A stretch of DNA of 64,000 nucleotides from Odobenus rosmarus divergens (lineage: Eukaryota; Chordata; Mammalia; Carnivora; Odobenidae): NCBI RefSeq assembly GCF_000321225.1, contig NW_004450939.1, positions 484,171 to 548,170 on the forward strand, read 5' to 3'. Positions 10,484-20,659 of this stretch are shown here, piece by piece (the stretch's first letter is position 1; every line of letters begins with the position of its first letter). The translations under genes were made by a program, and so were the position numbers. Under the pieces are notes generated by a model that had not been told where the DNA came from, ran no database searches, and saw nothing but the letters and a program-made list of their open reading frames with translations.

Positions 10484-11540
10484 TGCATCAGCCAGGGTTC
10501 AACCAGAGAAGGAAAACCAATAGAATATATATACTCTATTGACCATATAACCCAGCGATTTCATTCCTAGGTATATACCCGAAGGCATTGAAACAGGGAG
10601 TCAAGCAGGCAGCTGTGTGCCGATGTGCACTACAGTGTTACGCACAACAGCTGGAAGATGGGGACAACCTGTGTCTGTCACGAGATGATTAGACAAAACC
10701 CGCTGCACCCACATGATGGCATAGTATTCAGCCACGAAAGGAAATGGAGTACTGAAATATACTACAGTGTTGATGAACTTTGAAAATTTATGCCAAATGA
10801 AATAAGCCAGACACAAACGGACAAATGTTGTATGATTCCACTCGGATGAGATATCTAGAATAGGCAAACTCATAGACAGAAAGTAGATTAGGTGTTACCA
10901 GGAGTTGGAGGAGGGGAGAATGAGAAGTTCATTGCTTAATGGCTAGAGTTTCTGCTGGCAGTGATGAAAAAGCTTCGGAAATAGACAGTGATGATGGTTG
11001 CATAGCATTGTGAAAGCAGTTAATGCCCCTGAATCATACACTTAAAAAATTATTAAAACAGCAAATTTTGTTATATGTATTTTACAGTTTTAAAAATTAG
11101 TAATATAAAAACTGTTGAACTATACACATTTAACGTGTAAATTATTTGGCATGTGAAGTATATCTCAATAAAGCTGGGGGGTTTTAAGAGATTTATTGAA
11201 GGCTTTGACGTGTGCACTTGTGGAGGCTGACGGGGCAAGTTTGGAATGGGGTGCAGGCCCACCGGAAGGGCAGGCTCGAGCTCCCTGCCGGGCGCTGATG
11301 GCACTATCCACAGGAGGAGTTCCTTCTTTCTCAGGGAACCTTGTTCTTAAAGCTTTCACTTTACTGGATCAGGCCCACCCAGATTATATAAAAGAATCTT
11401 CCTTACTTGAAGTAACATGATTATAGATTTTAATCACATCTACGAAACACTGTTCACACCAACACCAGATTAGTGTTTGAGTTAAATAACGCTGTAGCCT
11501 AGCCAAGTTAACACATAAAATTGACCATCATATCATGGTT
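10484..11540 (+). mobile_element. Mammalian interspersed repeat split by an L1
   Basis: CAGGGTTCAACCAGAGAAGG and CCAATAGAATATATATAC form the start. The continuation appears only after the L1 ends: GAGATTTATTGAAGG, GATCAGGCCCACCC, GATTATAGATTTTAATCACA, AGCCTAGCCAAGTTAACACA. I recall this order from a common mammalian repeat (start CAGGGTTCTCCAGAGAAACA, end AAGTTGACACATAAAATT) but cannot fix the family name. The L1 at 10536-11183 interrupts it. Confidence 0.6.
10536..11183 (+). mobile_element. L1M-type 3' end, nested
   Basis: CAGCGATTTCATTCCTAGGT, TGAAATAAGCCAGACACAAA, TGTATGATTCCACTCGGATG and the terminal TATCTCAATAAAGCTGGGGG define an old L1 3' end on the plus strand. About 650 bases remain and no frame is open across it. 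Confidence 0.85.
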
Positions 11541-11795
11541 TATGTTATGGGTACATCTTCTTCCTGTCCTTGACACTGATGTGCATTCAAATTGCAAGAA
11601 GTTCAATAGGGTTCAACAGAACCTAAAAGTACAATGGAAGCTTTTTGAAAAATATAAATGATTTTTAATGTTGATATGAAAATTATTAGTATAATGACCC
11701 AGTGGCTTTTAATATCCCCTGATAAAAGATGTGAATTAATGTGTTTTAAAGTGTCCACCATAAATTCTGCATTTACCCTTAAAAAAAAGGTCTAT
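11184..11795. other. Right half of split repeat, then unassigned DNA
   Basis: Bases 11184-11540 continue the repeat split by the L1. 11541-11795 shows nothing recognisable apart from the SINE's left target copy at 11781-11795. Confidence 0.5.
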
Positions 11796-12174
11796 GGGCA
11801 TGCCTGGGTGGCTCAGTCACTTGAGCGTCCAACTCTTGATTTTGGCTCAGATCACGATCTCAGGGTCGTGAGATCAAGCTCCACATCGTGGAGCCTGCTT
11901 AAGATTCTCTTCTTCGGGGTGCCTGGGTGGCTCAGTCGTCAGGCATCTGCCTTCGGCTCAGGTCATGATCCCGGGGTCCTGGGATCAAGCCCCACATCGG
12001 GCTCCCTGCTCCGCGGGAAGCCTGCTTCTCCCTCTCCCACTCCCCCTGCCTGTGTTCCTTCTCTCGCTGTGTCTCTCTCTGTCAAATAAATAAATAAAAT
12101 CTTTAAAAAAAAAAAAAAGATTCTCTTCTTCTCCCTTTGCCCCTTCCTGCTCGCATACTCTCTCTCTCAAAAAT
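11796..12174 (+). mobile_element. Outer can-SINE, split by a younger SINE
   Basis: It starts GGGCATGCCTGGGTGGCTCA, has the older ACTCTTGATTTTGGCTCAG middle, pauses at 11915 and resumes at 12132 with the CT-rich part and A tail. Flanking target copies: eight A then GGTCTAT (11781-11795) and eight A then GTCTAT (12175-12188). The 143-codon frame over 11658-12089 is only translated SINE. Confidence 0.95.
11916..12116 (+). mobile_element. Inner can-SINE, young arctoid type
   Basis: Full-length copy GGGGTGCCTGGGTGGCTCAG through CTCCGCGGGAAGCCTGCTTC and TCAAATAAATAAATAAAATC to poly(A). A perfect 15-bp target duplication, AAGATTCTCTTCTTC, flanks it at 11901-11915 and 12117-12131, both copies inside the outer SINE. 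The perfect duplication and intact ends mark it as the younger insertion. Confidence 0.97.
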
Positions 12175-12182
12175 AAAAAAAA

Positions 12183-12899
12183 GTCTATACACCAGGCTTT
12201 GAGCTTATATTGAGGATATTAAAATCAATGAAGGCACAACGCTTGGCCTCAGGGAGTTTACTCCTATTTACATGACAATAAAACACGATATTTTTTAAAA
12301 TTTATTTTTTTATTTTTTATTTTTTTCCCCCAGTCACTAGAGGCTGAACTCCACTGATTGGGTCTGCCTTCCAGTCCATCCAGATCCACAGGTTTGTGAA
12401 GTAGCCTCTACTCCTTGGCTTCAGAACCTTAGGCATCAGGGTATGCCAGTTGGAAAATTCAACAGTAAGAGATGGAAACACCTCCTACTCTTTCAGAAAG
12501 ATTACAGCCATTTCTTTCTGGTATAATTCTTTTCATGAAAAGCTTCCCAAGACAGTACTCCTTCAGAGAAGCAGAAGCTAGACATCTGTTTCTCACTACG
12601 TTGTAAGAAACCAGTGGTCCTGGCACCTGAGGTAACTGACGATACCCACCTATTTATATCCTCAGCTGCTTTTCATTCCTTCCCCTATGTGCTTGCTCCT
12701 GTGTTTCCTTTCCATTCTTCTCTGATGCCTCTCTTTTCCTCTTCTGCCCTTTCACGCCTTAGGGCCCCTCATCTTTCTGTGGCCCCCACAGGTCACACTC
12801 CTTATTAAAGAGAATGCCACTGTCATTCTCTAACCTGAAGGGTCAAGGGATAAAAAAAAAAAAAGCAAAGCAAAGAAAAACTGTTCAGTAAACTGTACG
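12183..12899. other. Unrecognised non-coding DNA
   Basis: Contains a T-rich low-complexity stretch (12289-12330) and an A-rich one (12852-12880). No gene or repeat family recognised. Confidence 0.45.
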
Positions 12900-13880
12900 A
12901 CATGGGAAGTCCTAAAATTCAGTTTTCCTTCCGTTTGTTTGATGGTGTCCGTTTTTAGTGATGTTCAATAACTTCATGTGGATTGTAATAACAAACCATC
13001 AATGTCTTCATTCTTTTAAGAAACTTCAGGAAAAGACAACCCCTCCTCTAATGTTGCAGCATGTTCTTTTTTAAAGCTTAGTTCTTTTTCTCCATTTTTG
13101 CTGCCTTTAATTATTGAATGTCTTTGGAAAAAAAATCAATAATTTGCAAACTGAAACTGTACAATCTCCACCCTTATTGAGCATCAGGCAGCATGCAATC
13201 ATGCGTGTAAACTTAATTGTGAACAAATAATTCAAAATTCTATTAAAATTAATCTACGCGCTCAATGTTCTTCTATTGGCGGAATGTGCATATAAGTCCT
13301 TTAGGATAATAACAGGAGTTATGAAACCTAAGTCAGAGGAGCAAAGAGTTCTTTGTTACTGTTGTTTAAATCATTTACTTTTTTATCCCTGTCAGAAGCC
13401 ATTTTGTCCAAGTGAGCAGTTTCATTGCCGTTTGAGAGGATAAACTGAGGCAAACGGACTATTAGGCCAGGAGCTGTGTACCCAACATGACAACATATTC
13501 CCGTATCATTTGCCTTCTACACATCGAAATATCAGTAAAATTTTGTGCTCTGTTAGGCGATGCAGAATCGCAGCACTGCATATTCTCTGACATTTTAGTT
13601 GAACAAATACCCACAGGACCCTCCCAGGTGGATGTAACTTGGCTCTGGGCAATTAGTGTCCAAAGCCACATTAATGTTGTCTTCCTGAGTCTGCAACTTG
13701 ACAGTCTGATAAACAATAGCACTGAGAGAGGTGTGAACTTCCACTATTTATCTCAATGGGCTGTTAACTTTGAAACCTAATTATAATCACTTAAATGCCA
13801 ACACTGTTAATCATTTCACTGCTGATCACTGTACCAGAAACATCCAGCCACAGTAATGTGCTTCTTCCTGGGGCTGCTAG
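12900..13880. other. Repeat-free AT-rich stretch, candidate regulatory element
   Basis: No transposon is recognisable over about 1 kb. Homeodomain-type cores are frequent: TTTAATTATTGAATG (13107-13121), AAAATTAATC (13245-13254), CCTAATTATAATCACTTAA (13777-13795). This texture is typical of conserved distal enhancers, but conservation cannot be seen from one sequence. Open frames of 86 and 97 codons on opposite strands at 13462-13780 overlap each other and show no domain. Confidence 0.35.
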
Positions 13881-14229
13881 ACTCAATTGCCATGTCCTGA
13901 TGCGCTTTTTCAGAATGTCCTCTTGTTAGTAGTGTCAACCTTCGACTGTTTAAATGGGTATATTCAGTGCTTGAGCCCTTGGGTAAGGAAAGCACCTATT
14001 ACTCCATTTAAAACAAAGAGAAGAAATGGCTCTCTGCTGTCCTTTCATTTTGTTTGTTGGTTTTTGCACACTGGGAGTGATGAGTTTTCCTGATGGTAAT
14101 CTCTTAAATCCCGTGAGTCCTTATGGAAATCTAAATCCTTTGGAATATGGGTCATCATTGGGGATACTGCAAAATAGGAACAGAGAGGGTGATTTTCCAA
14201 AAGTCACTGGGGCGAATTCATAGTGTAAT

Positions 14230-14470
14230 TGAATTTGAGGAATTTCCGATGTCATAGACTCCAACCTCCCATCTAAAGTGGGAATCATTTGAATACTTTC
14301 TGGGTTAGGCAACTCACTGCCTCACACAGAAACCCGTTACATTGCTTGCCTACGGTTGCTTCTTAGAAGGTTCTTCCTTATATTCAGTGTAACTGCCCTT
14401 TGTATTTAGCCTTTGGCCCTGATTCACTTATCACACAGAAAATGTTCATCCTCTCATCCAACTTCAAATA
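14230..14470. mobile_element. Possible ancient mammalian interspersed repeat
   Basis: TCATAGACTCCAACCTCCCA, AGGTTCTTCCTTATATTCAG and CATCCAACTTCAAATA resemble an old mammal-wide repeat I recall in outline. Family not assigned. Confidence 0.35.
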
Positions 14471-14472
14471 TT

Positions 14473-14662
14473 TTTTTAAAGATTTTATTTATTTATTTGA
14501 GAGAGTGAGAGAGAGAGCACGAGCAGGGGGAGAAGGAAAGGGAGAAGCAGGCTCCCCGCTGAGCAGGGAGCCCAATGACATGAGGCTCGATCCCAGGACC
14601 CCAGGATCACGACCCAAGCTAAAGGCAGACACCCAACCGACTGAGTCACCCAGGTGCCCCCC
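14473..14662 (-). mobile_element. can-SINE
   Basis: T-rich start then GATTTTATTTATTTATTTGA, GAGCAGGGAGCCC, and ending CACCCAGGTGCCC. CAAATATT flanks it at 14465-14472 and 14663-14670. A 149-codon frame over 14400-14849 is just the translation of this SINE and the next. Confidence 0.95.
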
Positions 14663-14670
14663 CAAATATT

Positions 14671-14866
14671 TGTTTTTTAAGATTTTATTTATTTACTTGA
14701 CAGAGAGAGACACAGCGAGAGAGGGAACACAAGCAGGGGGAGTGGGAGGGGGGAAGCAGGCTTCCCGCGGAGCAGGGAGCCCGAGGCGGGGCTCGATCCC
14801 AGGACCCTGGGATCATGACCTGAGCAGAAGGCAGACGCTTAACGACTGAGCCACCCAGGCGCCCCC
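14671..14866 (-). mobile_element. can-SINE, arctoid type, directly adjacent
   Basis: TTTTTTAAGATTTTATTTAT, GACAGAGAGAGACACAGCGA, GAGTGGGAGGGGGGAAGCAG, ending GCCACCCAGGCGCCCCC. It sits head to tail behind the previous copy, 8 bases apart, in the same orientation. The head CGACTGAGCC corresponds to the young GGCTCAGTCG type. Confidence 0.95.
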
Positions 14867-14874
14867 ATTGTGTA

Positions 14875-15005
14875 CCTCTTATGAGCCTGGCTCTTTACAT
14901 CTATTAACTCATTTAATTTTCAAAACCCCATGAAGTAGTCATTTTATTATGATTTTACAGATTAGGAAATTAAAACTCAGCAAGATTAAGCAGACACAGT
15001 CCACT
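14875..15005 (-). mobile_element. MIR SINE fragment
   Basis: CTTTACATCTATTAACTCAT, TTTTCAAAACCCCATGAAG, ATTTTACAGATTAGGAAATT are the reverse-orientation MIR motifs. Confidence 0.8.
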
Positions 15006-15376
15006 AGTGCGGGACTCACTTGCAGCCATGTTCCCCTACGAGGCCCGACACAGACTTAACTGAGGAGGGCATTCTTCCCCATCGAGTGCAGTTGCAGTCA
15101 GGATTCATCTCAACCTAGGACTCTAAGCAGCCACTGTATACCTATTAATTGACCAAAAGAATAAACCCAGTTTGTCATTCTAGTGACCAAAAATGGTCAC
15201 TAATCTGGTTATATTAATAATATACTGAACTGCATATGACAAATCTCAAATGTGATGAATATAGTTAAATTGGGATGAGTAAACTGACAAAGGATCTATG
15301 AACAAGAAAAATATGCAACAGCCAAGTAAAAGACCATCATTACATAAAAAGCACATTTACTAAAAGGATAAATCCC

Positions 15377-15990
15377 TGTGGGGTTGATGCAGGCAGGAGG
15401 GGTCCGAGGACCCAGAGGGGGATCCCGGAGGACCACCAAGTGGGTCCTTGACTTCACGCCAGATGGAAACCAAACGTGAGCTAGTGGGAGATGAAAGCAG
15501 TTTATTGAAGATATCGGAAGAGATACAGACGGAGCATCTGGGAGACTTGGAAAGGATAAGAGGGAGTCTCATCTTTGTTTGGGGTCTGGGGGTTTTTATT
15601 GACCATTGTGGTCTGGTGCACATGCCCTCCCCGGCATCCAGGAACTGGTCACAACGAGGACAGGGTCCAGGTGTCCATCATCAGTCACTCATTCCCCAAC
15701 ACCAGGGGTCTTGGCGCCCCCACGTCTAGCACTGGTGGTCTGGAATACGCCTAGGATAGCTTCAACCAGTCATTCTCACCTGGTCCTTCCTTGGATGTTA
15801 TCTATTCTAGAGAAATCATTAGCTCTTTGTCCCATAAAAGGAGGACATACACTATAGGCATTTTGAAGGGTATGTAGAGTGGAGTGGGAGTGCAGGTCCT
15901 AGCAAGAATAGAAGCCAGGTAAGAAGCAAAGGAAAAAAACCCAGCCTTTTCTCTCATGGGGTCCCTCCAGTTTCCCTGCCTCAAGGTCTT
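15377..15990 (-). mobile_element. ERV-type LTR (gammaretrovirus-like layout), approximate ends
   Basis: Read on the minus strand, a TATA-like CAATAAAAACCCC sits at about 15590-15602, a polyadenylation signal AATAAA at 15501-15506, then a C/T-rich U5-like part ending ...CCCACA near 15377. This TATA to AATAAA spacing of roughly 90 bases is that of a class I ERV LTR. No internal gag, pol or env sequence was recognised on either side, so it is probably a solo LTR. The outer (U3) end is uncertain and no flanking target duplication was found. Confidence 0.6.
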
Positions 15991-16435
15991 GGCCTTAAAG
16001 GTTATGTAATTTGTTGATGGACAACACTCAGAAATTCAATAGGTAAAATCTAAGAGCAAAATGAAACTGGTTCCTTCCTACTCCAGAGGAGAGCTGCATA
16101 GTATGCATTATTTTGTCCAGAAAAAATCACCTAAAAATTAGTGGGTGTTTCTTCACATTTGAAGGAAAAAGAAATGATGCAAGGGATGCAGGGTGGTAAG
16201 GGCTGCACCTGAGTTCACTGCAGGGTAGGGCGGAGCTACATTTTAACTTATGTAAAATAGGAATACAGGAGAAAACAAAAACCAGAAGGAAGTGGAAGGA
16301 GGGTCCCCTGGAAAACAAAAGTTCTTATCTTCCCTAAGGCAAATATGGAAAATAGCCTAAATATTTACCTTTCTAACAAGCTCTCCCTCCCAGGCCAGAG
16401 GCTCTGTTTAATCCTACAGAACAACAGGTCTGGGG

Positions 16436-16620
16436 CAGTGGATCTTGAAGTCGGGTCGTCAGACCAGCAGTATCAGTGTTATTTGGAAACTTCTTAGAAA
16501 TGCAGATTCTCAGCTCCACCCCAGACCAAATGAATCTGACACTCCCCTGGGCGGCTGGTGGGACTAAAAGAGCAAGCCCTTCAGGGGATTCAGATGTTCA
16601 CAAAAGTCTGAGAACCACTG
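16436..16620. mobile_element. MER5-type hAT MITE, near complete
   Basis: The terminal inverted repeats CAGTGGATCTTGAAG and TCTGAGAACCACTG are both visible. Internal GAAATGCAGATTCTCAGCTC and CACCCCAGACCAAATGAATC match MER5. The 8-bp flanks GTCTGGGG (16428-16435) and GTCTATGG (16621-16628) agree at 6 of 8 positions, fitting a decayed hAT target duplication. Confidence 0.9.
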
Positions 16621-16706
16621 GTCTATGGAAATCTGTAGTAAATGCCCCAGGACTGGCCCAGCTGCAGCCGGTATTGGTCTCTGTCTGTCTCTCTCTCTCT
16701 CTCTCT

Positions 16707-16881
16707 TTTTTTTTTTAAGATTTTATTTATTTATTTGACACACACAGAGAGAGCACAAGCAGGGGGAACGGCATGCAGAGGGAGAGGGAGAAGCAGGCTC
16801 TCTGCTGAGCGAGGAGCCAGAAGTGGGATCATGACCTGAGCCAAAGGCAGTTGCTTAACCAACTGAGCCACCCAGGTGCCC
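16707..16881 (-). mobile_element. can-SINE
   Basis: Poly(T), AAGATTTTATTTATTTATTT, GAGCACAAGCAGGGGGAACG, ending GAGCCACCCAGGTGCCCC. About 20 bases shorter than full copies around 16820, where GCTCGATCCCAGGACC is missing. It lies behind a (CT)n run. Confidence 0.93.
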
Positions 16882-17869
16882 CGCCAATATTGTTCTTATT
16901 TGAAACCAGCTACCTCATTCTCTGCATCCGTTACCATTAATCCAATTGCAAAATTAAAAAGAAGGAAATCCATGCAGCCATATTTGAAATCTGTGCTCTA
17001 ATGCGCCACTGACCAGACCCTGCCTGGGAGCCTGCATATTTTGGCTACTTTTTCACATAGTGTCCTGAGTAAGCCCTGTGCCTGTGCTGCTAAGCAGAAA
17101 ATTTAGGGAGAGATGAGATATGTGCCTGAAATTTTAAATAGTTTGAATAAAACCTTTGGGTTCAACCTTTTTGAGTATATGCCTCTTGCATGCAATTTAG
17201 GTAAACATTCCTAAAATCTCCTTCTGGAAAACCCAAATTCTTTCTCCCCAAACTCTGAAAATGTATAGTAATCTGAATCATTTAAGTAAAATTATTACCA
17301 TTTGTACATTCTCTAATCATCACTTTTTCTGAATAAACTAAAAGCATAGTTTCTCCAATAAGCTTCTAAGATTTTCCCAAACAAGGGTCATTTATTCCAG
17401 AATAGCTCTTTTTCTAAAACCCTGTACCTCTTGACATTAGGTAGTTTGTGCTGTTGATAGATGCATGTCAAGCTCTAAATTAACGGCAAACCCAGACTGA
17501 GTGATCTTCCCTTGTGTTTATTTTATCCATTAAAATGAGTCTACATCCCTTAAGGGTACCAACCAAGGCAACCCAGCAAAGTGCCTTTCTATTTTGCAAA
17601 CTTAAATTGGAAGCCCTGCTTCAAGATAATCTTAAGCAGAACTACGTTTCTAGACTGTCCACGGAGAGTCAAATTCTCATGTATACATTTTATTTGCTAA
17701 CTAACAGAGATACACCACACCTCCTAAGGCTATTCATTATATAAACTTCTGGGAAAGATACTTCAGAACATGGCAGTCGGCTTCTCTGCTCACAAGATGA
17801 ACAGAAATGCAAGAGATCCTTGGAGGAGTCCCTCCCAATCACGACTAGAGCCACAGGCAGAGATCATCT
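16882..17869. other. Unrecognised non-coding DNA
   Basis: AT-rich, no repeat family or exon recognised. Confidence 0.45.
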
Positions 17870-18060
17870 TTCTGGGTTCAAACCACAGCTCATAGGTACA
17901 TCGCTTAACTTTTTCACCTGTTTCTTAATCCATAAAATGGAGATAATTATAGGAAGCATTTCAGAGGGTTGTTGTGCAAAATAAGTGAGATAATACCTAA
18001 TACATGTAAAGCATTTTATACAATGCCTGATTCCAAGCAAGCATTTAAATGTTGTTATTA
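17870..18060 (+). mobile_element. MIR SINE
   Basis: GGGTTCAAACCACAGCTC, TAATCCATAAAATGGAGATA, GAGGGTTGTTGTGCAAAATA, TACATGTAAAGCATTTTATA are the MIR motifs in forward order over nearly the whole element. Confidence 0.88.
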
Positions 18061-18234
18061 TGTTTCTGTTATTACCACGGCCAGGAGTATTGAGGGGAAT
18101 ATCCTCAGATGGCACAGAATTCCCCATTATAGTAGGCCCCTAAATTTTACAAACCCTAAAAAAATCGCAACTATAGAAAATATTACGGAGCATGCTACAT
18201 GATACTACATGAATTATGAAAAACCACATTTCTT

Positions 18235-18425
18235 GGGGCGCGTGGGTGGCTCAGTCCCTTAAGCGACCGACTCTTGATTTCGGCTCAGGTCATGATCTCA
18301 GGGTCGTGAAACCGAGTCCTGCCTTGGGCACCATGCTCAGCAGGGAATCTGCTTGGGATCTTCTTTCCCTCTCCCTCTGCCCCTCCCCACCCTCAAATAA
18401 ATAAATAAAATCTTAAAAAAAAAAA
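18235..18425 (+). mobile_element. can-SINE
   Basis: GGGGCGCGTGGGTGGCTCAG to CAAATAAATAAATAAAATCT and poly(A). The flanks AAAACCACATTTCTT (18219-18234) and AAAACCCACATTTCTA (18422-18437) are a slightly decayed target duplication. Confidence 0.95.
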
Positions 18426-18437
18426 ACCCACATTTCT

Positions 18438-19316
18438 ATTTATTTTAATGTTTAAGTGTCATATATATTTCTTATCAAAAAGGAACCAACAAAAAATAAG
18501 TTCCATCTTGTGGAAAAATCAAACCCTATTCTCTTTCTCCTACTCACATAATGTATTTGAATTTCAGCCAGATATTTAGTAGGGCCTGACAAGAGGCAGA
18601 AATCTGGTCTAGAAAGAAATCTGGGCCAGAAGAAAAGGCAGGTTGGTAGATTTGTAGGAAGCTGACCATTCAAGTAATTAGAGGCAATTTGGTTACTGGT
18701 AGGAGCATGGAGTTAGACAGATGTAGAACCAAAAATCAAGTCCAGCATTCACTAGCCGTGTTACTATTATTAAAGGCTGAATGTGGTAACACATTCACAG
18801 AATCATTTGTAATGGCAGGTACCTCATAGATGGGGGAACACATTCCTTCTGTTTCCCCCATTAAGTGATCCATGTCAACCCACAGGAAATGCTTTAAGGC
18901 TCGAGAGCTTTGTCTTCGACCCTGTCTTCTCCATATTTCCAATCAATTATGTGGATGAAGGTGTCAGTGGCACAAAGCTAAGAGAAACAGGTAATACCGG
19001 ATGGTTAAAATAGTATTCAAGAACTCTGAACAGCTTTGGAAATATGGTCTATTTCAAAATCACAAGATAACATTAAATAGAGATAAATATAAAGTCCTCT
19101 ACTTGGTTCCAGGTTCCAAAAGCTTAACTCTACAAATTACAGGATAGATAAACTCAGACTTGTGTTCAAAAAAAAGAAAGAAAGAAAAAGGGTAGAATAT
19201 GACTCAAAGTTGAATGTTTCAGTGTTTTTGCAAAAAGTAAATTGTGGGGGTCTTTAAGCACCAGGCTATGGGGCTGTGACAGTCCAATCTATTAACCGGA
19301 TTCCAACTTTACTTAC
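18438..19316. other. Unrecognised non-coding DNA
   Basis: No family recognised. A GAAA-rich run is present near 19170-19188. Confidence 0.45.
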
Positions 19317-19331
19317 ATCCTAGAATTTTGT

Positions 19332-19385
19332 ATGGTGACTAACATAACATAATAAAATTTAAAAAATTTAAAAATTTAAAAAAAA
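19332..19385 (+). mobile_element. Ultra-short L1 3'-end insertion, 54 bp
   Basis: A 54-base insert beginning ATGGTGACTAACATAACATA and ending in A/T-rich tail is flanked by a perfect 15-bp direct repeat, ATCCTAGAATTTTGT (19317-19331 and 19386-19400). The insert resembles the last bases of the carnivore L1 3' UTR as at 405-448 (ATGGTGGTTAACAATAAAAA). This is an extreme 5' truncation made by target-primed reverse transcription. Confidence 0.88.
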
Positions 19386-19400
19386 ATCCTAGAATTTTGT

Positions 19401-20152
19401 GTGTAGAGGAACCATATCTAATACTATTGGATTGCTGCCTATTTTAATACACTTTACATTTCCCGAGTGGCATTTGGCATGCAAGCCCCTTGCATTCAGC
19501 TGGGGGAACTTGAAAACAGAAGGCCTTTCAAAGGAACTCCCCTGGCATCAACCAGTCACCCTGGAGAGATGTAAGGCACCTTCCTTCCCCTCCAAGGCTG
19601 AGCGCTCCCCCCTTGCCCTCGCCACCCTCCCCTACTACTGCTGCTCAAAAGCTATTCTTATATTGTCCAATTATTAAACAATTTCATTAAAGAAATTAAA
19701 TTACATTTAAATTATTGATATTTAAAAAGACTTCATGCTAATAATATCAAACAGGAGAGAGGGAAAAGGACATACTTAAAAACCAATTATCTTGACTGAA
19801 TTCAATCTTACAATTTCCCTGCAATTCATAAAATGATTCCAGCTGCATTTCTTTTGGTTTTTGCTGCTAAGAGTACTTTGGTGAATAGTCCCAGACCTAT
19901 ACTATGTCTTTCTTGATTCCTCTTAGGAACCTTTATAGCAAAATCTCCAGTTTTTCCTCTCTGAAACTTTAGAGTGATCACGTGATAAACTCAAAAGACT
20001 GTAGTGCTATTGTTAGAAACACAAGGGCAATGGGCCTGAATTTCCCCTCTGAATCTCCCCTCTGAGTTTAGGAAGTGCTGACTTCAGATTCCAGAGCCTG
20101 GAGGCAAGAGGAGCTGCCTCGCATCCCTTACCCAACCATAAATTCTTCCTTC
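19401..20152. other. Unrecognised non-coding DNA
   Basis: The 92-codon frame at 19399-19677 has no recognised domain. Nothing else is supportable. Confidence 0.45.
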
Positions 20153-20167
20153 TGGTTATGCTCTTCC

Positions 20168-20370
20168 CCCCTTTTTTTTTAATTTTATTTATTTATTTGA
20201 GAGAGAGAGAGAGACACGGCGAGAGAGGGAACACAATCAGGGGGAGCGGGAGAGGAAGAAGCAGACTTCCCGCTGAGCGGGGAGCCCAATGTGGGGCTCA
20301 ATCCCGGGACCCTAGGATCATGATCTGAGCCAAAGGCAGACACTTAACGACTGAGCCACCCAGGCGCCCC
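20168..20370 (-). mobile_element. can-SINE, full length
   Basis: Poly(T), AATTTTATTTATTTATTTGA, GACACGGCGAGAGAGGGAAC, ending CACCCAGGCGCCCC. Perfect 15-bp target duplication TGGTTATGCTCTTCC at 20153-20167 and 20371-20385. Confidence 0.97.
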
Positions 20371-20659
20371 TGGTTATGCTCTTCCTGATTCCCTGATCCC
20401 CCACCTCTTGCCTGCTCTATCATTGAGCTCTTTTTACCAATAATTGCTGGTTCAGATTCGCCCTGGACTCTGGAGACAACCTTAACTTGCCCTGCGGATT
20501 TGGGGCATTTTGTGGCAATATTGGAATTCTTCAGCATTAATGCAGCCTAATTCCCAGTCTTCCCAGTGCCTGTGTCCCAATAACTCGGCTTCTGATTGAA
20601 AAATCCCAAGTCCCGCTAGAGTCTATTTGGTTCCCCTGTGTCTGCATCCCTTTCCTCAC

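Noticed and set aside
10136..10570. 144-codon open frame
   Set aside because: Lies across L1 relics and other repeat sequence; no L1 protein motif in that frame.
11658..12089. 143-codon open frame
   Set aside because: Mostly translated nested SINEs.
14400..14849. 149-codon open frame
   Set aside because: Runs through two minus-strand SINEs read in the opposite sense; repetitive, not a gene.
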